DNA of 64,000 nt from Pseudomonadota bacterium (GCA_018240435.1 JAFEFT010000021.1:1-64000); one strand, 5' to 3'. Shown: positions 43,728-52,528, numbered from the stretch's first letter. Numbers and translations: made by a program. Notes: a model not told the origin generated them from the sequence alone.

Positions 43728-44442
43728 CGCCGGCCTCCGTCGTCGCTGCCGCAGCGGTCGTGCTGGCATCGCGCGCCTGCGTTCGCGCCAGATGATGCTG
43801 GAAGATGACGATGCGCACGGCGTGGATCACGAACGCCGCGATCGCCGTCGGCAATGCCCAGAGCGCGATCTGCAGCGGTTCGAGGTGGATGCCGTTGCCG
43901 GCATAGAAGCCCTGGATCAGCAACACCGCGCCGAGCGCGACGAACACGTCCTCGCCAAAGAACAGGCCGATGTTGTCGGTCGCCGCCGCCAGCGCCGCGA
44001 CGCGATGGCGGTTGTCGGTGTCGAGTTCGCCATGTGCCTTGCTCGCCGCCGCCTCGCTCATCGGCGCCAGCAACGGTCGCACCGTTTGCGCATGGCCGGC
44101 GACATTGGTCAGGCCGAGCATGCTCAGGCATTGGCGCAGGGCGAGGTAGCCGATCAGCAGCTTCGCCAGTGTCAAGCCGCGCAAGGATTCGATCCAGCGC
44201 TGCGCATGTTCGCGCAGGCCGGCGCGTTCGAGCACGCCCACCGCCGGCAGGGTGAGCACGAACAGCATCAGTGCGCGATTGGACAAAAAGCTGGTGCCGA
44301 GCAGGGTGAGGATGGCGGCAATCGACTTGCCCGCAGCCAGCCCGCTGGCGAAACCGGCGCTGACCACCACCAGCACCGGGTTGGCGCGCAGGGCGAAGCC
44401 GAGCACGACCACGGCGACGCCGAGAAGCGGCCAGTAGCTCAT
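43714..44442 (-). CDS. DUF969 membrane protein, putative 5-oxoproline transporter component
   Basis: The 242-residue protein has about six membrane helices. DUF969 features are MSYWPLLGVAVVVLGFALR at the start, SNRALMLFVLTLPAVGVLERAGLREHA and TDNIGLFFGEDVFVALGAVLLI. Its start overlaps the pxpA stop by 4 bp. Partner of DUF979; transport of 5-oxoproline is inferred from context, not seen in the sequence. Confidence 0.88.
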   Translation of the reverse strand: MSYWPLLGVAVVVLGFALRANPVLVVVSAGFASGLAAGKSIAAILTLLGTSFLSNRALMLFVLTLPAVGVLERAGLREHAQRWIESLRGLTLAKLLIGYLALRQCLSMLGLTNVAGHAQTVRPLLAPMSEAAASKAHGELDTDNRHRVAALAAATDNIGLFFGEDVFVALGAVLLIQGFYAGNGIHLEPLQIALWALPTAIAAFVIHAVRIVIFQHHLARTQARDASTTAAAATTEAGDAAP

Positions 44443-45197
44443 GCGTGCGCGCTCCGCGATGGCGCTTGAACGATCACGCCTTCGGCGTCCAGCATCGCCC
44501 GCAACGCCCGCGCGAACGCCGCCGCATCGGCGCGATCGCCATGCAGGCACAAGGTGTCGGCGCGCAGCGTGATGGACTTGCCGCTACGCGCGACCACACT
44601 GCCATCGACCACCAGTTGCCGCGCCTGTGCCAGCGATTCATCCAGATCGGCGATCACCGCATCGGCGTGGGTGCGCGGCGTGAGCCGGCCGTCGTCCTCG
44701 TAACGGCGTTCGGCGAACACCTCATGCAGCACGCGCAACCCGAGCGCTTCGCCCGCCGTCGGCAATTTGCTGCCCGACAGGCCGACGAGAAACAGTGCCG
44801 GATCGGCTGCGCGCACCGCCAGCGCGATCGCGGTGGCGATCGTCGCATCGCCGGCGGCGAGGTTGTACAGCGCGCCATGCGGTTTGACGTGGACGACGGA
44901 GGCGTTTTGTTCGGCGGCAATGGATTGCAATGCGCTGACCTGCGCCAGCACGAGCGCGTGGATGTCATCTGCCGGCAGCGTCAACGCACGCCTCCCGAAA
45001 TGCGCGCGATCGACGAACGACGGATGCGCGCCGACCGCCACGCCGTGCCGCAGGCACAGCGCCACCGTCGCGCGCATCGTGGCGTCGTCGCCGGCGTGGC
45101 CGCCGCAAGCGATGTTGGCCGAGCTGATGTACGGCAGCAGCACCGCGTCGTCGCAGCCTTCGCCCAGATCGCAATTGAAGTCGATGCGGGCCGGCAT
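44439..45197 (-). CDS. pxpA: 5-oxoprolinase subunit A (LamB/YcsF family)
   Basis: With PxpB and PxpC it cleaves 5-oxoproline to glutamate using ATP. The 252-residue protein begins RIDFNCDLGEG and has SSANIACGGHAGD, VGAHPSFVDRAHFGRR, HVKPHGALYN and EVFAERRYEDDGRLTPR, all typical of the family. It lies apart from pxpC-pxpB: a small membrane gene and a DUF885 peptidase gene stand between them on the same strand. Confidence 0.95.
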   Translation of the reverse strand: MPARIDFNCDLGEGCDDAVLLPYISSANIACGGHAGDDATMRATVALCLRHGVAVGAHPSFVDRAHFGRRALTLPADDIHALVLAQVSALQSIAAEQNASVVHVKPHGALYNLAAGDATIATAIALAVRAADPALFLVGLSGSKLPTAGEALGLRVLHEVFAERRYEDDGRLTPRTHADAVIADLDESLAQARQLVVDGSVVARSGKSITLRADTLCLHGDRADAAAFARALRAMLDAEGVIVQAPSRSAHA

Positions 45198-45206
45198 GGC
45201 GGCGCG

Positions 45207-45371
45207 TTACTTGCCGCGCTTGAACATCATGCTCAGGCCGACCGCGATCAGCAGTGCCGGCCACCAGGTGTGGACGAGGTGGGCGAGGTTGACGCTCCAC
45301 AGCCCGAGGTTGTCGAGCAGCAGGACGAGGCCGATGACGATCAGGATCAGGGCGGGGACGTTGGCGCGCAT
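45207..45371 (-). CDS. 54-residue membrane protein (LiaI/LiaF-like transmembrane segment)
   Basis: The product begins MRANVPALILIVIGLVLLLD and ends MMFKRGK, with two hydrophobic helices split by NLGLWSVNLAHLVHTWWP. The pattern LILIGLxLLLxNLG...WWPxLLIxxGL is that of the LiaI-LiaF-like transmembrane region often found as a stand-alone small protein. No signal peptide or catalytic residue is present. It lies 9 bp upstream of pxpA on the same strand. The ribosome binding site is weak (GAGAA). Confidence 0.75.
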   Translation of the reverse strand: MRANVPALILIVIGLVLLLDNLGLWSVNLAHLVHTWWPALLIAVGLSMMFKRGK

Positions 45372-45413
45372 GAAGTTCTCGACGATGGATGCGAAATCGC
45401 GGGACGGAATCGA

Positions 45414-47231
45414 TCAGGGTTTGTCGTCGGCTGGCGCCTGCCACAGCACCGCTTCGGGCTCGCCGCCGAGCATCTGCGCGCGCACCAGCGGGATCGGCGG
45501 CCCGCCGTACGACAGGAACTGGTCGTGGAAGGCGCGCCACGCCTTGCGCCCGCCGCGGCTGGCGGTCCAGTCCTCGCGCAGTTGCATGATCATCAGCTTG
45601 CCCAGCGTGTAGTTCAGGTAGGCCGGATCATACGTGCCGCGCGCGGCCTGCTGGATCGCGTTGCCCTTGTCCTGGAACGCCTTGTCCTCGAACATCCGCT
45701 CGGATTGCGCGACGGTCATGCCGCCGGTGTGCAATCCGATCGCGGAGACGAAACGCACGTCGCGCAGCAGCGCTTCGCTGAGCTGGCCGATGTGGGTCTC
45801 GGGCGTGTGCTTGCCAAGTCCGGCGTCGTACATCATCTCCTCGCAGTAGTGCGCCCAGCCTTCGGCATAGGCGTAGCCGACGAACAGCCGGCCGAAGATC
45901 CAGCGCGAACGGTTGGCGTGCAGGAACTGCACGAAATGGCCGGGGAAGACCTCGTGCGCGGAAGTGAACAGCAGCACTGCCTTGCCCGGAACATAGGCTT
46001 CCTGCATGGCCTTTGGCCAGGACGGATCGGGCGGCGCGATGTAATACACCGACGGCAGGTTTTTCTCGTAGGGGCCGGGAATCTCGATGTAGGCGAAGTT
46101 CCAGCGGTTGAACGGCGGCGCTTCGGCGACTTGCGCCTGCTCGCTGCCGGGAATGGTGACCAAACCGTGGTCGACGATGAACTTGCGCAGTTCCACCAGT
46201 TGCTTGCGCGCATACGCCACCGCGCCGCCCTCGGGCTTGTCGGCATCGACCCTGGCCACGCACTCGGCCAGCGACTTGCCCGGCAGGAATTGCGCGCAGG
46301 CCGCCTGCAGGGCCGCGGTGTTGCGCGCCAGGTCGGCTTCGGCGGCGGCCTTGAGCCGGTCGAGCGGGATGTCGACGCGCTCGGTGGCGTAGAGCATCTT
46401 CGCGAACTTGTCGGCGCCGAGTGCGAAGTCCTGCGTTGCCTGCGGCTTTTGTGCCTTCAGCCACTCGGCCAGTTCGCGGGTGGCGGCGATGGCCTTGGCG
46501 TTGGCGGCGCGAAAACGTGCCTGCAAGGGCTTGTCGTCGATGCTCGCGAACGCCGAGGGCACGTCCTTCGCGAAAAAATCCGCCAGCCCGCCGAATACGC
46601 CGATGCCGTAGTCGACATACGTCGCCGGCAGCGGCGCGTGCAGGTTGGCGCGGATTTGCGCGATCGCCCGCGGCAGGTTTTCCTCGTACTTGACGAAGGC
46701 CTGCATGCGTTCGTGCAGCGGCGCGTAGGGGCGGGTGAGATAGGTGCTCGGCGACAGGTCGCCGGCGTAGTAAGCAGGGTTGTTGGTCGCGAAGCCCGAA
46801 TCCTCCATCCAGAACAGCTTGCCGTCGAGCACCGCCAGCACATAGTCGCGCTCGAAGCGCTGCTGCGCGTCCAGCGATGCGTCGGAATAGGCGGCGATGG
46901 CGTCGCGCTGGCGATGCAGCCAGGCGATGGCTTTTTTCTGCCCGTCGCGGCTGTAGTCGGGCAGGATGCCGTCGTACTCGTGTTTGCCGGCACCGACGGC
47001 ATCGACCGGAAACTGCTCGAACCAGCCGGCGATCAGCGCATCGACGCTTTTTTGCCATGCTGGATTGGGCTTGGCGGCGTCGGCCGCGGGCGCGGCTTTC
47101 ACTGGCGTAGCCTGGCTGGCCGTTGCCCTTGTCGCGGCGGGCGTGGCGGCGATGGCAGGGCTGGACAAGGCGATGGCGAGCGCGAGCGTCAACGGCGCGA
47201 GGTGCCGTCGCGAAAGATGAATTGACGACAT
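45414..47231 (-). CDS. DUF885 family exported peptidase-like protein
   Basis: The 605-residue protein has a signal peptide (about residues 1-29, ALAIALSSPAIAA). The DUF885 core includes the zinc motif HEVFPGHFVQFLHANR and YAEGWAHYCEEMMYD. Family members act like M32-type carboxypeptidases or aminopeptidases, and most are uncharacterised. AAGGAG lies 5 bp before the ATG. It sits inside the 5-oxoproline locus, so release of pyroglutamyl peptides or amino acids in the periplasm is plausible, but this is inference. A second DUF885 gene lies at 52.6 kb. Confidence 0.88.
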   Translation of the reverse strand: MSSIHLSRRHLAPLTLALAIALSSPAIAATPAATRATASQATPVKAAPAADAAKPNPAWQKSVDALIAGWFEQFPVDAVGAGKHEYDGILPDYSRDGQKKAIAWLHRQRDAIAAYSDASLDAQQRFERDYVLAVLDGKLFWMEDSGFATNNPAYYAGDLSPSTYLTRPYAPLHERMQAFVKYEENLPRAIAQIRANLHAPLPATYVDYGIGVFGGLADFFAKDVPSAFASIDDKPLQARFRAANAKAIAATRELAEWLKAQKPQATQDFALGADKFAKMLYATERVDIPLDRLKAAAEADLARNTAALQAACAQFLPGKSLAECVARVDADKPEGGAVAYARKQLVELRKFIVDHGLVTIPGSEQAQVAEAPPFNRWNFAYIEIPGPYEKNLPSVYYIAPPDPSWPKAMQEAYVPGKAVLLFTSAHEVFPGHFVQFLHANRSRWIFGRLFVGYAYAEGWAHYCEEMMYDAGLGKHTPETHIGQLSEALLRDVRFVSAIGLHTGGMTVAQSERMFEDKAFQDKGNAIQQAARGTYDPAYLNYTLGKLMIMQLREDWTASRGGRKAWRAFHDQFLSYGGPPIPLVRAQMLGGEPEAVLWQAPADDKP

Positions 47232-47319
47232 GCGTTCTCCTTCAGGATCCGATGGCCAAGCCCGCACAGTAGGCAATCGTGGCGGGCGCTGCAATGTTCG
47301 CGCGTGGTCGATCGCGCCG

Positions 47320-48288
47320 TCAGCCATGGAACGGTCGCGCCGAAATCGCCAACGCGATCCGCGCCAGCCGCGCCCGTTGTTGCGCATTGGCCCGTGCCGC
47401 CTGTACGTGGTCGACGGGAATGAAGCGCAGCCGCTGGCCGCTGCGACGCTGCGCCAGTCGCGGCAGATCGGCGGTGATGACGTGGCCGATGCGCGGGTAG
47501 CCGCCGACGGTCTGCGCGTCGGCGAGCAACACGATCGGCTGGCCGTCGGGTGGCAGTTGCACGGTGCCGGGCACGACCGGCTCGGAAATGCATTCGCGTC
47601 GATCGGCCAGATGCAGCGGCGGCCCGTGCAGGCGCAGGCCCTGGCGGTCGCTGCTGGCGGCAACGACGAACTCCTGCGCGTGCAGGGCGTCGGCCGGTGC
47701 GGTGGCGTCGCGGCCCGGCAGCACGCGCACGGCGATGCTGTCGGCGAAGGCCAGATCGGGTTCGGGATCGATCCACCACGGCGCGATGGACAGCGCGTTC
47801 GCACCCGCATGGGGTGCGTTGCGCGCTCCGACTGACAGCCCATCGCCAGCCCGCAACGCGCGGCCCGCGTGACCACCGAAGCCGCCGCGCAGATCGGTGC
47901 TGCGCGAGCCCATCACCCTCGGTACGTCGATGCCGCCGGCGATGGCCAGATACGCGCGGGCGCCGCGCCGGCAGGCACCCAGCGTCAGGGTGGACCTCGC
48001 GCGCAGATGGATCGGCCGCCAGCCGGGCAGGGTGAGCTCATCGCTGCGCGCGTCGATGTCGGCGCCGCAGATCGCGATCGTGGCGGCGCGACGAAAGCGC
48101 AGGCGCGGGCCGGACAGGGTGATTTCCAAGGCGGCGGCTGTGGTCGGATTGCCGACCAGGCGATTGGCCACCGCCAGCGAATAGCCATCGACCGCACCGG
48201 CAAGGCCGATGCCGAGTGCGCGTGCGCCATCGCGACCGGCATCCTGCACGGTGGTCAACAGGCCCGGAGCGAGCACGTCCAGATTCAT
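47320..48288 (-). CDS. pxpC: 5-oxoprolinase subunit C (KipA, biotin-dependent carboxyltransferase-like)
   Basis: The 322-residue protein has MNLDVLAPGLLTTVQDAGRDGARALG at the N-terminus, then AVDGYSLAVANRLVGNP, ALEITLSGPRLRF and GGIDVPRVMGSRSTDLRGGFGG. VLLADAQTVGGYPRIGHVI near the end completes the family pattern. The start overlaps the pxpB stop by 4 bp. Confidence 0.94.
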   Translation of the reverse strand: MNLDVLAPGLLTTVQDAGRDGARALGIGLAGAVDGYSLAVANRLVGNPTTAAALEITLSGPRLRFRRAATIAICGADIDARSDELTLPGWRPIHLRARSTLTLGACRRGARAYLAIAGGIDVPRVMGSRSTDLRGGFGGHAGRALRAGDGLSVGARNAPHAGANALSIAPWWIDPEPDLAFADSIAVRVLPGRDATAPADALHAQEFVVAASSDRQGLRLHGPPLHLADRRECISEPVVPGTVQLPPDGQPIVLLADAQTVGGYPRIGHVITADLPRLAQRRSGQRLRFIPVDHVQAARANAQQRARLARIALAISARPFHG

Positions 48289-49007
48289 CGCGAATGCTCG
48301 TCGAGCGCGGCAAAACGGGCGGCGTCGATGGCGACGAAACGCACGCGGTCGCCCGGTCGCAGCAGGCTCGGCGAATCGCGGCTGGCGGCGAACAGCCGCA
48401 GCGGCGTGCGGCCGATGAGTTGCCAGCCACCGGGCCCGGCGAACGGATAGATGCCGGTCTGCGCGCCGCCGATGCCGACGCTGCCGGCGGCGACGCGGGC
48501 GCGCGGCGTGGGATGGCGTGGCGCGTGCAGGCGCGGATCGAGCCCGAGCAGATAAGGAAATCCCGGTGCGAAACCGAGCATGGCGACGGTGTAGTCACCG
48601 CCGGCATGCAGGTCGATGAGTTCGGTCGCGCGCAGGTTCGCGTGAACGGCGAGGGCGTCGAAATCGGGCCCGGCATCGCCGCCGTACAGAACGGGAATCT
48701 CGATGCTTTGCGCGATGGCAGAAGCGGTGTCGATGCGTGCGTGCGCCAGCCATTGCGTCAGCCAGTCACGCACGCTGGCGAGTGGATCATCACCGTGCAG
48801 GGCGGTCACATCGACATGCACCGCCAGGCTCGCATACGCCGGCGTCAGCTCGATCAGCCAGTCAGGTTTCTGCGCCTGCAGGGCAGCCGCGATCGCATGC
48901 ACGCGGCGATTGCTCGTCGCGTCGATGGTTTCGCCAAGACGAAGCAGCAAGGCGCCATCGCCGAGCGATTCGATGCTTGCGACGGCGGGCGCATTGGCAG
49001 ACGGCAT
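48285..49007 (-). CDS. pxpB: 5-oxoprolinase subunit B (KipI)
   Basis: The 240-residue protein shows ESLGDGALLLRLGETID, LTPAYASLAVHVD, IEIPVLYGGDAGPDFDALA, LGFAPGFPYLLGLD, VAAGSVGIGGAQTGIYPF and PGGWQLIGRTPLRLF, the KipI/PxpB signature order. It is coupled to pxpC by an ATGA overlap. The start was chosen at MPSANAP because the family core begins soon after. Confidence 0.94.
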   Translation of the reverse strand: MPSANAPAVASIESLGDGALLLRLGETIDATSNRRVHAIAAALQAQKPDWLIELTPAYASLAVHVDVTALHGDDPLASVRDWLTQWLAHARIDTASAIAQSIEIPVLYGGDAGPDFDALAVHANLRATELIDLHAGGDYTVAMLGFAPGFPYLLGLDPRLHAPRHPTPRARVAAGSVGIGGAQTGIYPFAGPGGWQLIGRTPLRLFAASRDSPSLLRPGDRVRFVAIDAARFAALDEHSR

Positions 49008-49015
49008 CGTCGGGA

Positions 49016-49447
49016 TCACCCGCCCAGCGAGTTCCGAATGGCGGCAAGCGTCGATTCGCGTTCGTCGGTGCGATAGGGCCGCGTCTGTCCGAATCCCCAC
49101 ACCGGCTTCGGCCACGCCGCATCGCCATCGAAACGCGCGATCACGTGCGCGTGCAATTGCGGCACGAGGTTGCCGATCATCGCGATATTGATGCGCGTTG
49201 GCGCATGCAGCCGTTGCAGCGCATTCGCGCAGCGGCGAATCTCATGCAGCAGCGTTGCTTGCTCGCCATCGTTCAAGTCGAGCAGGCCGGTAGCGCCGGC
49301 GCGGCGCGGCACGAGGATCAGCCACGGGAAGCGCGCATCGTCCATCAGCCGCAGTTCGGACAGATCCAGCGCGGCGATGGCGATGGTGTCGGCGGCCAGC
49401 CGCGGATGCAGCGCGAAGGCAGATTCATCGCCAGCCAGCGCGCTCAT
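49016..49447 (-). CDS. HIT domain protein
   Basis: The 143-residue histidine-triad protein has FPWLILVPRRAGATGLLDL and VPQLHAHVIARF, the HIT motif with the first His replaced by Gln as in one branch of the family. LHPRLAADTIAIAALD is typical of bacterial members. HIT proteins hydrolyse or transfer nucleoside phosphates; the substrate is unknown. The start overlaps the stop of the dienelactone hydrolase gene (ATGA), and pxpB follows 8 bp later. Confidence 0.9.
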   Translation of the reverse strand: MSALAGDESAFALHPRLAADTIAIAALDLSELRLMDDARFPWLILVPRRAGATGLLDLNDGEQATLLHEIRRCANALQRLHAPTRINIAMIGNLVPQLHAHVIARFDGDAAWPKPVWGFGQTRPYRTDERESTLAAIRNSLGG

Positions 49448-50112
49448 GCCGAGATGCCCGCGAGAAATTCGAGCGTGACCGCCAGCGCCTGCGCCGCGCT
49501 GTCGGCATCGTAGTCGGCGCGGCGATCGCAATTGAATCCATGCCCGGCGGGCCAGATGCACACCTTCGCGGCCGGCTGCGCGGCGCGAGTCGCGGCGATG
49601 TCGGCGGCGCTGATCGAGCCATCGCGCTGCCCGAAGTGGAACAGCATCGGCGCGTGCAACGGCTCGTCGATGAACGGCATCGTGCGCGCGCCGTAGTAGC
49701 TCACCGCCGGCAGCCCGAGCCGGGTGTTGGCGAGGAAAGCGACGCTGCCGCCCCAGCAGTAGCCGATCGCGGCGACGGGCAAGGCGGGATCGCGCCGCCG
49801 CAGTTCATCGACCGCCGCTTGTACGCCGGCCAGTGCGTTCTCGAAGCCGAGCGCAGCGACGAGTTCGCGCCCTTTGGCGATGCCCGCGGTGTCGTAATCG
49901 AGCTCGACGCCGCGCTCGACCGGGTCGAACAGCGCCGGCGCCAGCGCCGTGAAACCGAGCGCAGCGAACCGATCGACGACACTGCGGATGTGCGCGTTGA
50001 CGCCGAAGATTTCCTGGATGACGACGATGCCGGCGCGCGGCGCGCCGCCCGGCGTGGCCAGCCAGCCGCCGATGCGCGCGGCGGGCGTGTGCAGTTCGAT
50101 GGGTTCGCCCAT
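49444..50112 (-). CDS. Dienelactone hydrolase family protein
   Basis: The 222-residue alpha/beta hydrolase has IVVIQEIFGVNAHIRSVVDRFA, the nucleophile Cys in VAAIGYCWGGSVAF, Asp in HFGQRDGSIS and His in WPAGHGFNCDRRADY. This is the Cys-Asp-His triad of carboxymethylenebutenolidases. No aromatic-degradation genes lie nearby, so the true substrate is open. It heads the HIT-pxpB-pxpC gene run. Confidence 0.92.
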   Translation of the reverse strand: MGEPIELHTPAARIGGWLATPGGAPRAGIVVIQEIFGVNAHIRSVVDRFAALGFTALAPALFDPVERGVELDYDTAGIAKGRELVAALGFENALAGVQAAVDELRRRDPALPVAAIGYCWGGSVAFLANTRLGLPAVSYYGARTMPFIDEPLHAPMLFHFGQRDGSISAADIAATRAAQPAAKVCIWPAGHGFNCDRRADYDADSAAQALAVTLEFLAGISA

Positions 50113-50275
50113 GTGTCGATCTCCCGATGTCGTTGCGATTGTCGAGCCCCTCGCCAAGCCCCTCGCCGAACCCGCCGCGGCGCGCTTGCCGCCGATCCGG
50201 GTGGATGGTTGTAAGGTTGCGCTGCCGGCGCCGTCCAATGGCGGCAGGTTCGATTCCGAAGTCGAGGATGATCCG

Positions 50276-51151
50276 ATGGCGGCGATCGCAAGCCAAGTGC
50301 ACGAAACCACATCCACGCCGGCATGGACGATCTACCGTCATCGTTTGCCGGTGCGGATCATGCACTGGATCAATGTCGTGTGCATGACCGTGCTGCTCGG
50401 CAGCGGCTTGCAGATCTTCAACGCCCATCCGCATCTGTACTGGGGCGAGCAATCGACGTTCGGCCACGCCGCGTTCGAAATCGGCGCGGTGCGCGGCAGC
50501 GATGGCCAGTATCACGGCGTCACCCGCATCGGTTTGCACACGCTTGCCACCGATGGCGTGCTGGGCGTGTCCAAGGGCATGGATGGCCAGCCGCAACGAC
50601 GCGCCTTTCCGTCGTGGGCGACGTTGCCTGGCCCGCAGAATCTGGCGCTGGGGCGCAAGTGGCACTTCACGTTCGCGTGGATCTTCGTCATCAACGGCAC
50701 GCTGTATCTGCTGTGGGCGTTCGCCAGCCGTCACTTCAGTCGCGATCTGGCCCCGACGAAATCGGATTGGCGCGGATTTTTTCGCTCGATCGTCGATCAC
50801 GCGCTGCTGCGGCATCCGCACGGCGAGGCGGCGACGCGCTACAACGTGTTGCAGAAGCTCGCCTATCTGGCGGTGATTTTCGTGCTGGTGCCAGGCATCG
50901 TGTTGATGGGGCTGGCGATGTCGCCACAGTTCGACACGGTGCTGGGTGGCGTGGTGGAGGCGGTGGGCGGGCGGCAGTCGGCGCGCACGATCCATTTCAT
51001 CCTGGCGATGAGCCTGCTCGCCTTCGTCGCGATTCATGTGTTCGAACTGCTGGTCGCCGGCGTGTTCAACCATCTGCGTTCGATGATTACCGGCTGGTAC
51101 GCGGTGCCGGGTGGCAGAGACGAGGGCGCGGCAAAGGAGGATCACCCATGA
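50276..51151 (+). CDS. Cytochrome b561-like membrane subunit (partner of the Tat molybdoenzyme)
   Basis: The 291-residue protein has four main membrane helices with haem-ligand histidines: RIMHWINVVCMTVLLGSGLQIF, KWHFTFAWIFVINGTLYLLWAF, LQKLAYLAVIFVLVPGIVLMGL and TIHFILAMSLLAFVAIHVFELL. This is the layout of formate-dehydrogenase gamma or thiosulfate-reductase cytochrome b proteins. It is coupled to the next gene by an ATGA overlap and should link its periplasmic redox reaction to quinones. The start was set at MAAIASQVHE. Confidence 0.88.
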   Translation: MAAIASQVHETTSTPAWTIYRHRLPVRIMHWINVVCMTVLLGSGLQIFNAHPHLYWGEQSTFGHAAFEIGAVRGSDGQYHGVTRIGLHTLATDGVLGVSKGMDGQPQRRAFPSWATLPGPQNLALGRKWHFTFAWIFVINGTLYLLWAFASRHFSRDLAPTKSDWRGFFRSIVDHALLRHPHGEAATRYNVLQKLAYLAVIFVLVPGIVLMGLAMSPQFDTVLGGVVEAVGGRQSARTIHFILAMSLLAFVAIHVFELLVAGVFNHLRSMITGWYAVPGGRDEGAAKEDHP

Positions 51152-51936
51152 ACGATCATGGCGACAACGATCGCGGCGACAACGATCGTGGCCGCCGCCG
51201 ATTTCTGGCCGGCGGCATCGCCGGAACCGGCGCGCTGCTGCTGGCCGGTTGCGACAAGCTGGCCGGGACGCCGTGGTTTTCGTCGGTGCTCGACCAGGCC
51301 GGCCCGCTCACCGAGGCGGCGCAGTCGGCGATCACCCCTGCCAATGCGCTGGCGCGCGAATACACCCGTGCCGACATCGCGCCGGTGTTCCGCCCCAACG
51401 GTTCGATCGATCCGCCCGACGCCGTTTACCGCGCGCATGTGGCCAACGGTTTCGCCGATTGGCGGCTGGCCGTGCGAGGTCTGGTGGAGCGACCGTTGCA
51501 GTTGTCACTGGCGGAGCTGCGGGCGATGCCCTCGCGCACGCAGATCACCCGCCACGATTGCGTCGAAGGCTGGAGCTGCATCGGTCAGTGGAAGGGCGTG
51601 CCGCTCGAGCATGTGTTGCAGCAGGCCGGCGTGAAACCTTCGGCGCGCTTCGTCGTGTTCCGCTGCATGGACACGCTGGCCGATGCGAAGTATTACGAAA
51701 GCTGCCGTCTCGTCGATGCCTTCCATCCGCAGTCCATCCTCGCCTACGAACTCAACGACGCCCCGTTGCCGATCGCCAACGGCGCGCCGCTGCGCATGCG
51801 CCTGGAGCGCAAGCTCGGCTACAAGCAGGCCAAGTACCTCGCGGCGATCGAACTGGTCGACAGCTATGCCGGCATCGACGGCGGCAAGGGCGGCTTCTGG
51901 GAAGATCGCGGCTACGACTGGTTCGGCGGGATCTGA
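51148..51936 (+). CDS. Tat-exported molybdopterin-dependent oxidoreductase (sulfite-oxidase/MsrP fold)
   Basis: The 262-residue protein has a Tat motif (RGRRRFLAGG) followed by LLLAGCDK, which resembles a lipobox, so it may be an inner-membrane-bound or periplasmic lipoprotein. The molybdopterin Cys is Cys138 in ITRHDCVEGWSCIGQWKGVP. FVVFRCMDTL and YYESCRLVDAFHPQSILAYEL are typical. The N-terminus has a short tandem repeat, GDNDRGDNDRG. AAAGGAGG lies 7 bp before the ATG. The electron partner is the preceding cytochrome b. The substrate is unknown; sulfoxide reduction as in MsrP is one option. Confidence 0.9.
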   Translation: MNDHGDNDRGDNDRGRRRFLAGGIAGTGALLLAGCDKLAGTPWFSSVLDQAGPLTEAAQSAITPANALAREYTRADIAPVFRPNGSIDPPDAVYRAHVANGFADWRLAVRGLVERPLQLSLAELRAMPSRTQITRHDCVEGWSCIGQWKGVPLEHVLQQAGVKPSARFVVFRCMDTLADAKYYESCRLVDAFHPQSILAYELNDAPLPIANGAPLRMRLERKLGYKQAKYLAAIELVDSYAGIDGGKGGFWEDRGYDWFGGI

Positions 51937-51997
51937 ACGGAAGCAGGGTGCAGTGAGCAGGTCTTTCCCATGCGATCGATCCACTGAAAACTGACCA

Positions 51998-52033
51998 CCC
52001 TCTGACATCTGTCCTCTGTCATCTGTCCTCTGC
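51998..52033. repeat. Heptamer-type repeat overlapping the greB 3' end
   Basis: CTGACATCTGTCCTCTGTCATCTGTCCTCTGCC is made of TCTGTCC-like 7-mers. On the minus strand it supplies the last greB codons and its stop (GAGGACAGATGA). It is the same unit as in the kbl leader and at 27.2 kb. Confidence 0.8.
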
Positions 52034-52528
52034 CTCGTAGCTCACCGCAACCACCACATAGCGCGCCACGCCCTCCGGCAGCATGACCTCGAATTCGTCG
52101 TCGACGCGCTTGCGCAGCGCGGCGCGCGCCAGCGGCGAGTCGATGCTGATGAGTCCCGACTTGGCGTCGGTTTCGTCGGGGCCGACGATGCGGTAGCGGT
52201 GGCTGTCGCCATCGTCGCCTTCGATGGTGATCCAGGCGCCGAAGTAGGTGGCATGGCGATCGGTGGGCGCGGTGTCGACCACCTTCAGCGACCGCAGCCG
52301 CTTGCCGAGATAGCGAACGCGCCGATCGATCTCGGCCAGCTGTTTCTTGCGATAGGTGTATTCGGCGTTTTCCGAACGATCGCCCTCGGCGGCGGCGGCG
52401 GCCAGCGCCGCGACCACTTCCGGGCGGCGTCGCCGCCAGAGTTCATCGAACTCGGCGCGCAGGGCCGCCATGCCGGCGCCGGTGATGATGGCGGTGGAGC
52501 CGGGAGCAGGTGGGCGCCAACGTGACAT
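52019..52528 (-). CDS. greB: Transcription elongation factor GreB
   Basis: GreB stimulates RNA polymerase to cleave backtracked transcripts. The 169-residue protein has the coiled-coil N-terminal domain with the acidic tip ([31 protein letters not shown]). The C-terminal FKBP-like domain carries [41 protein letters not shown] and [10 protein letters not shown]. The start [16 protein letters not shown] matches other xanthomonad-type GreB. The last residues EDR and the stop lie in a heptamer repeat. Confidence 0.95.
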   Translation of the reverse strand: MSRWRPPAPGSTAIITGAGMAALRAEFDELWRRRRPEVVAALAAAAAEGDRSENAEYTYRKKQLAEIDRRVRYLGKRLRSLKVVDTAPTDRHATYFGAWITIEGDDGDSHRYRIVGPDETDAKSGLISIDSPLARAALRKRVDDEFEVMLPEGVARYVVVAVSYEAEDR

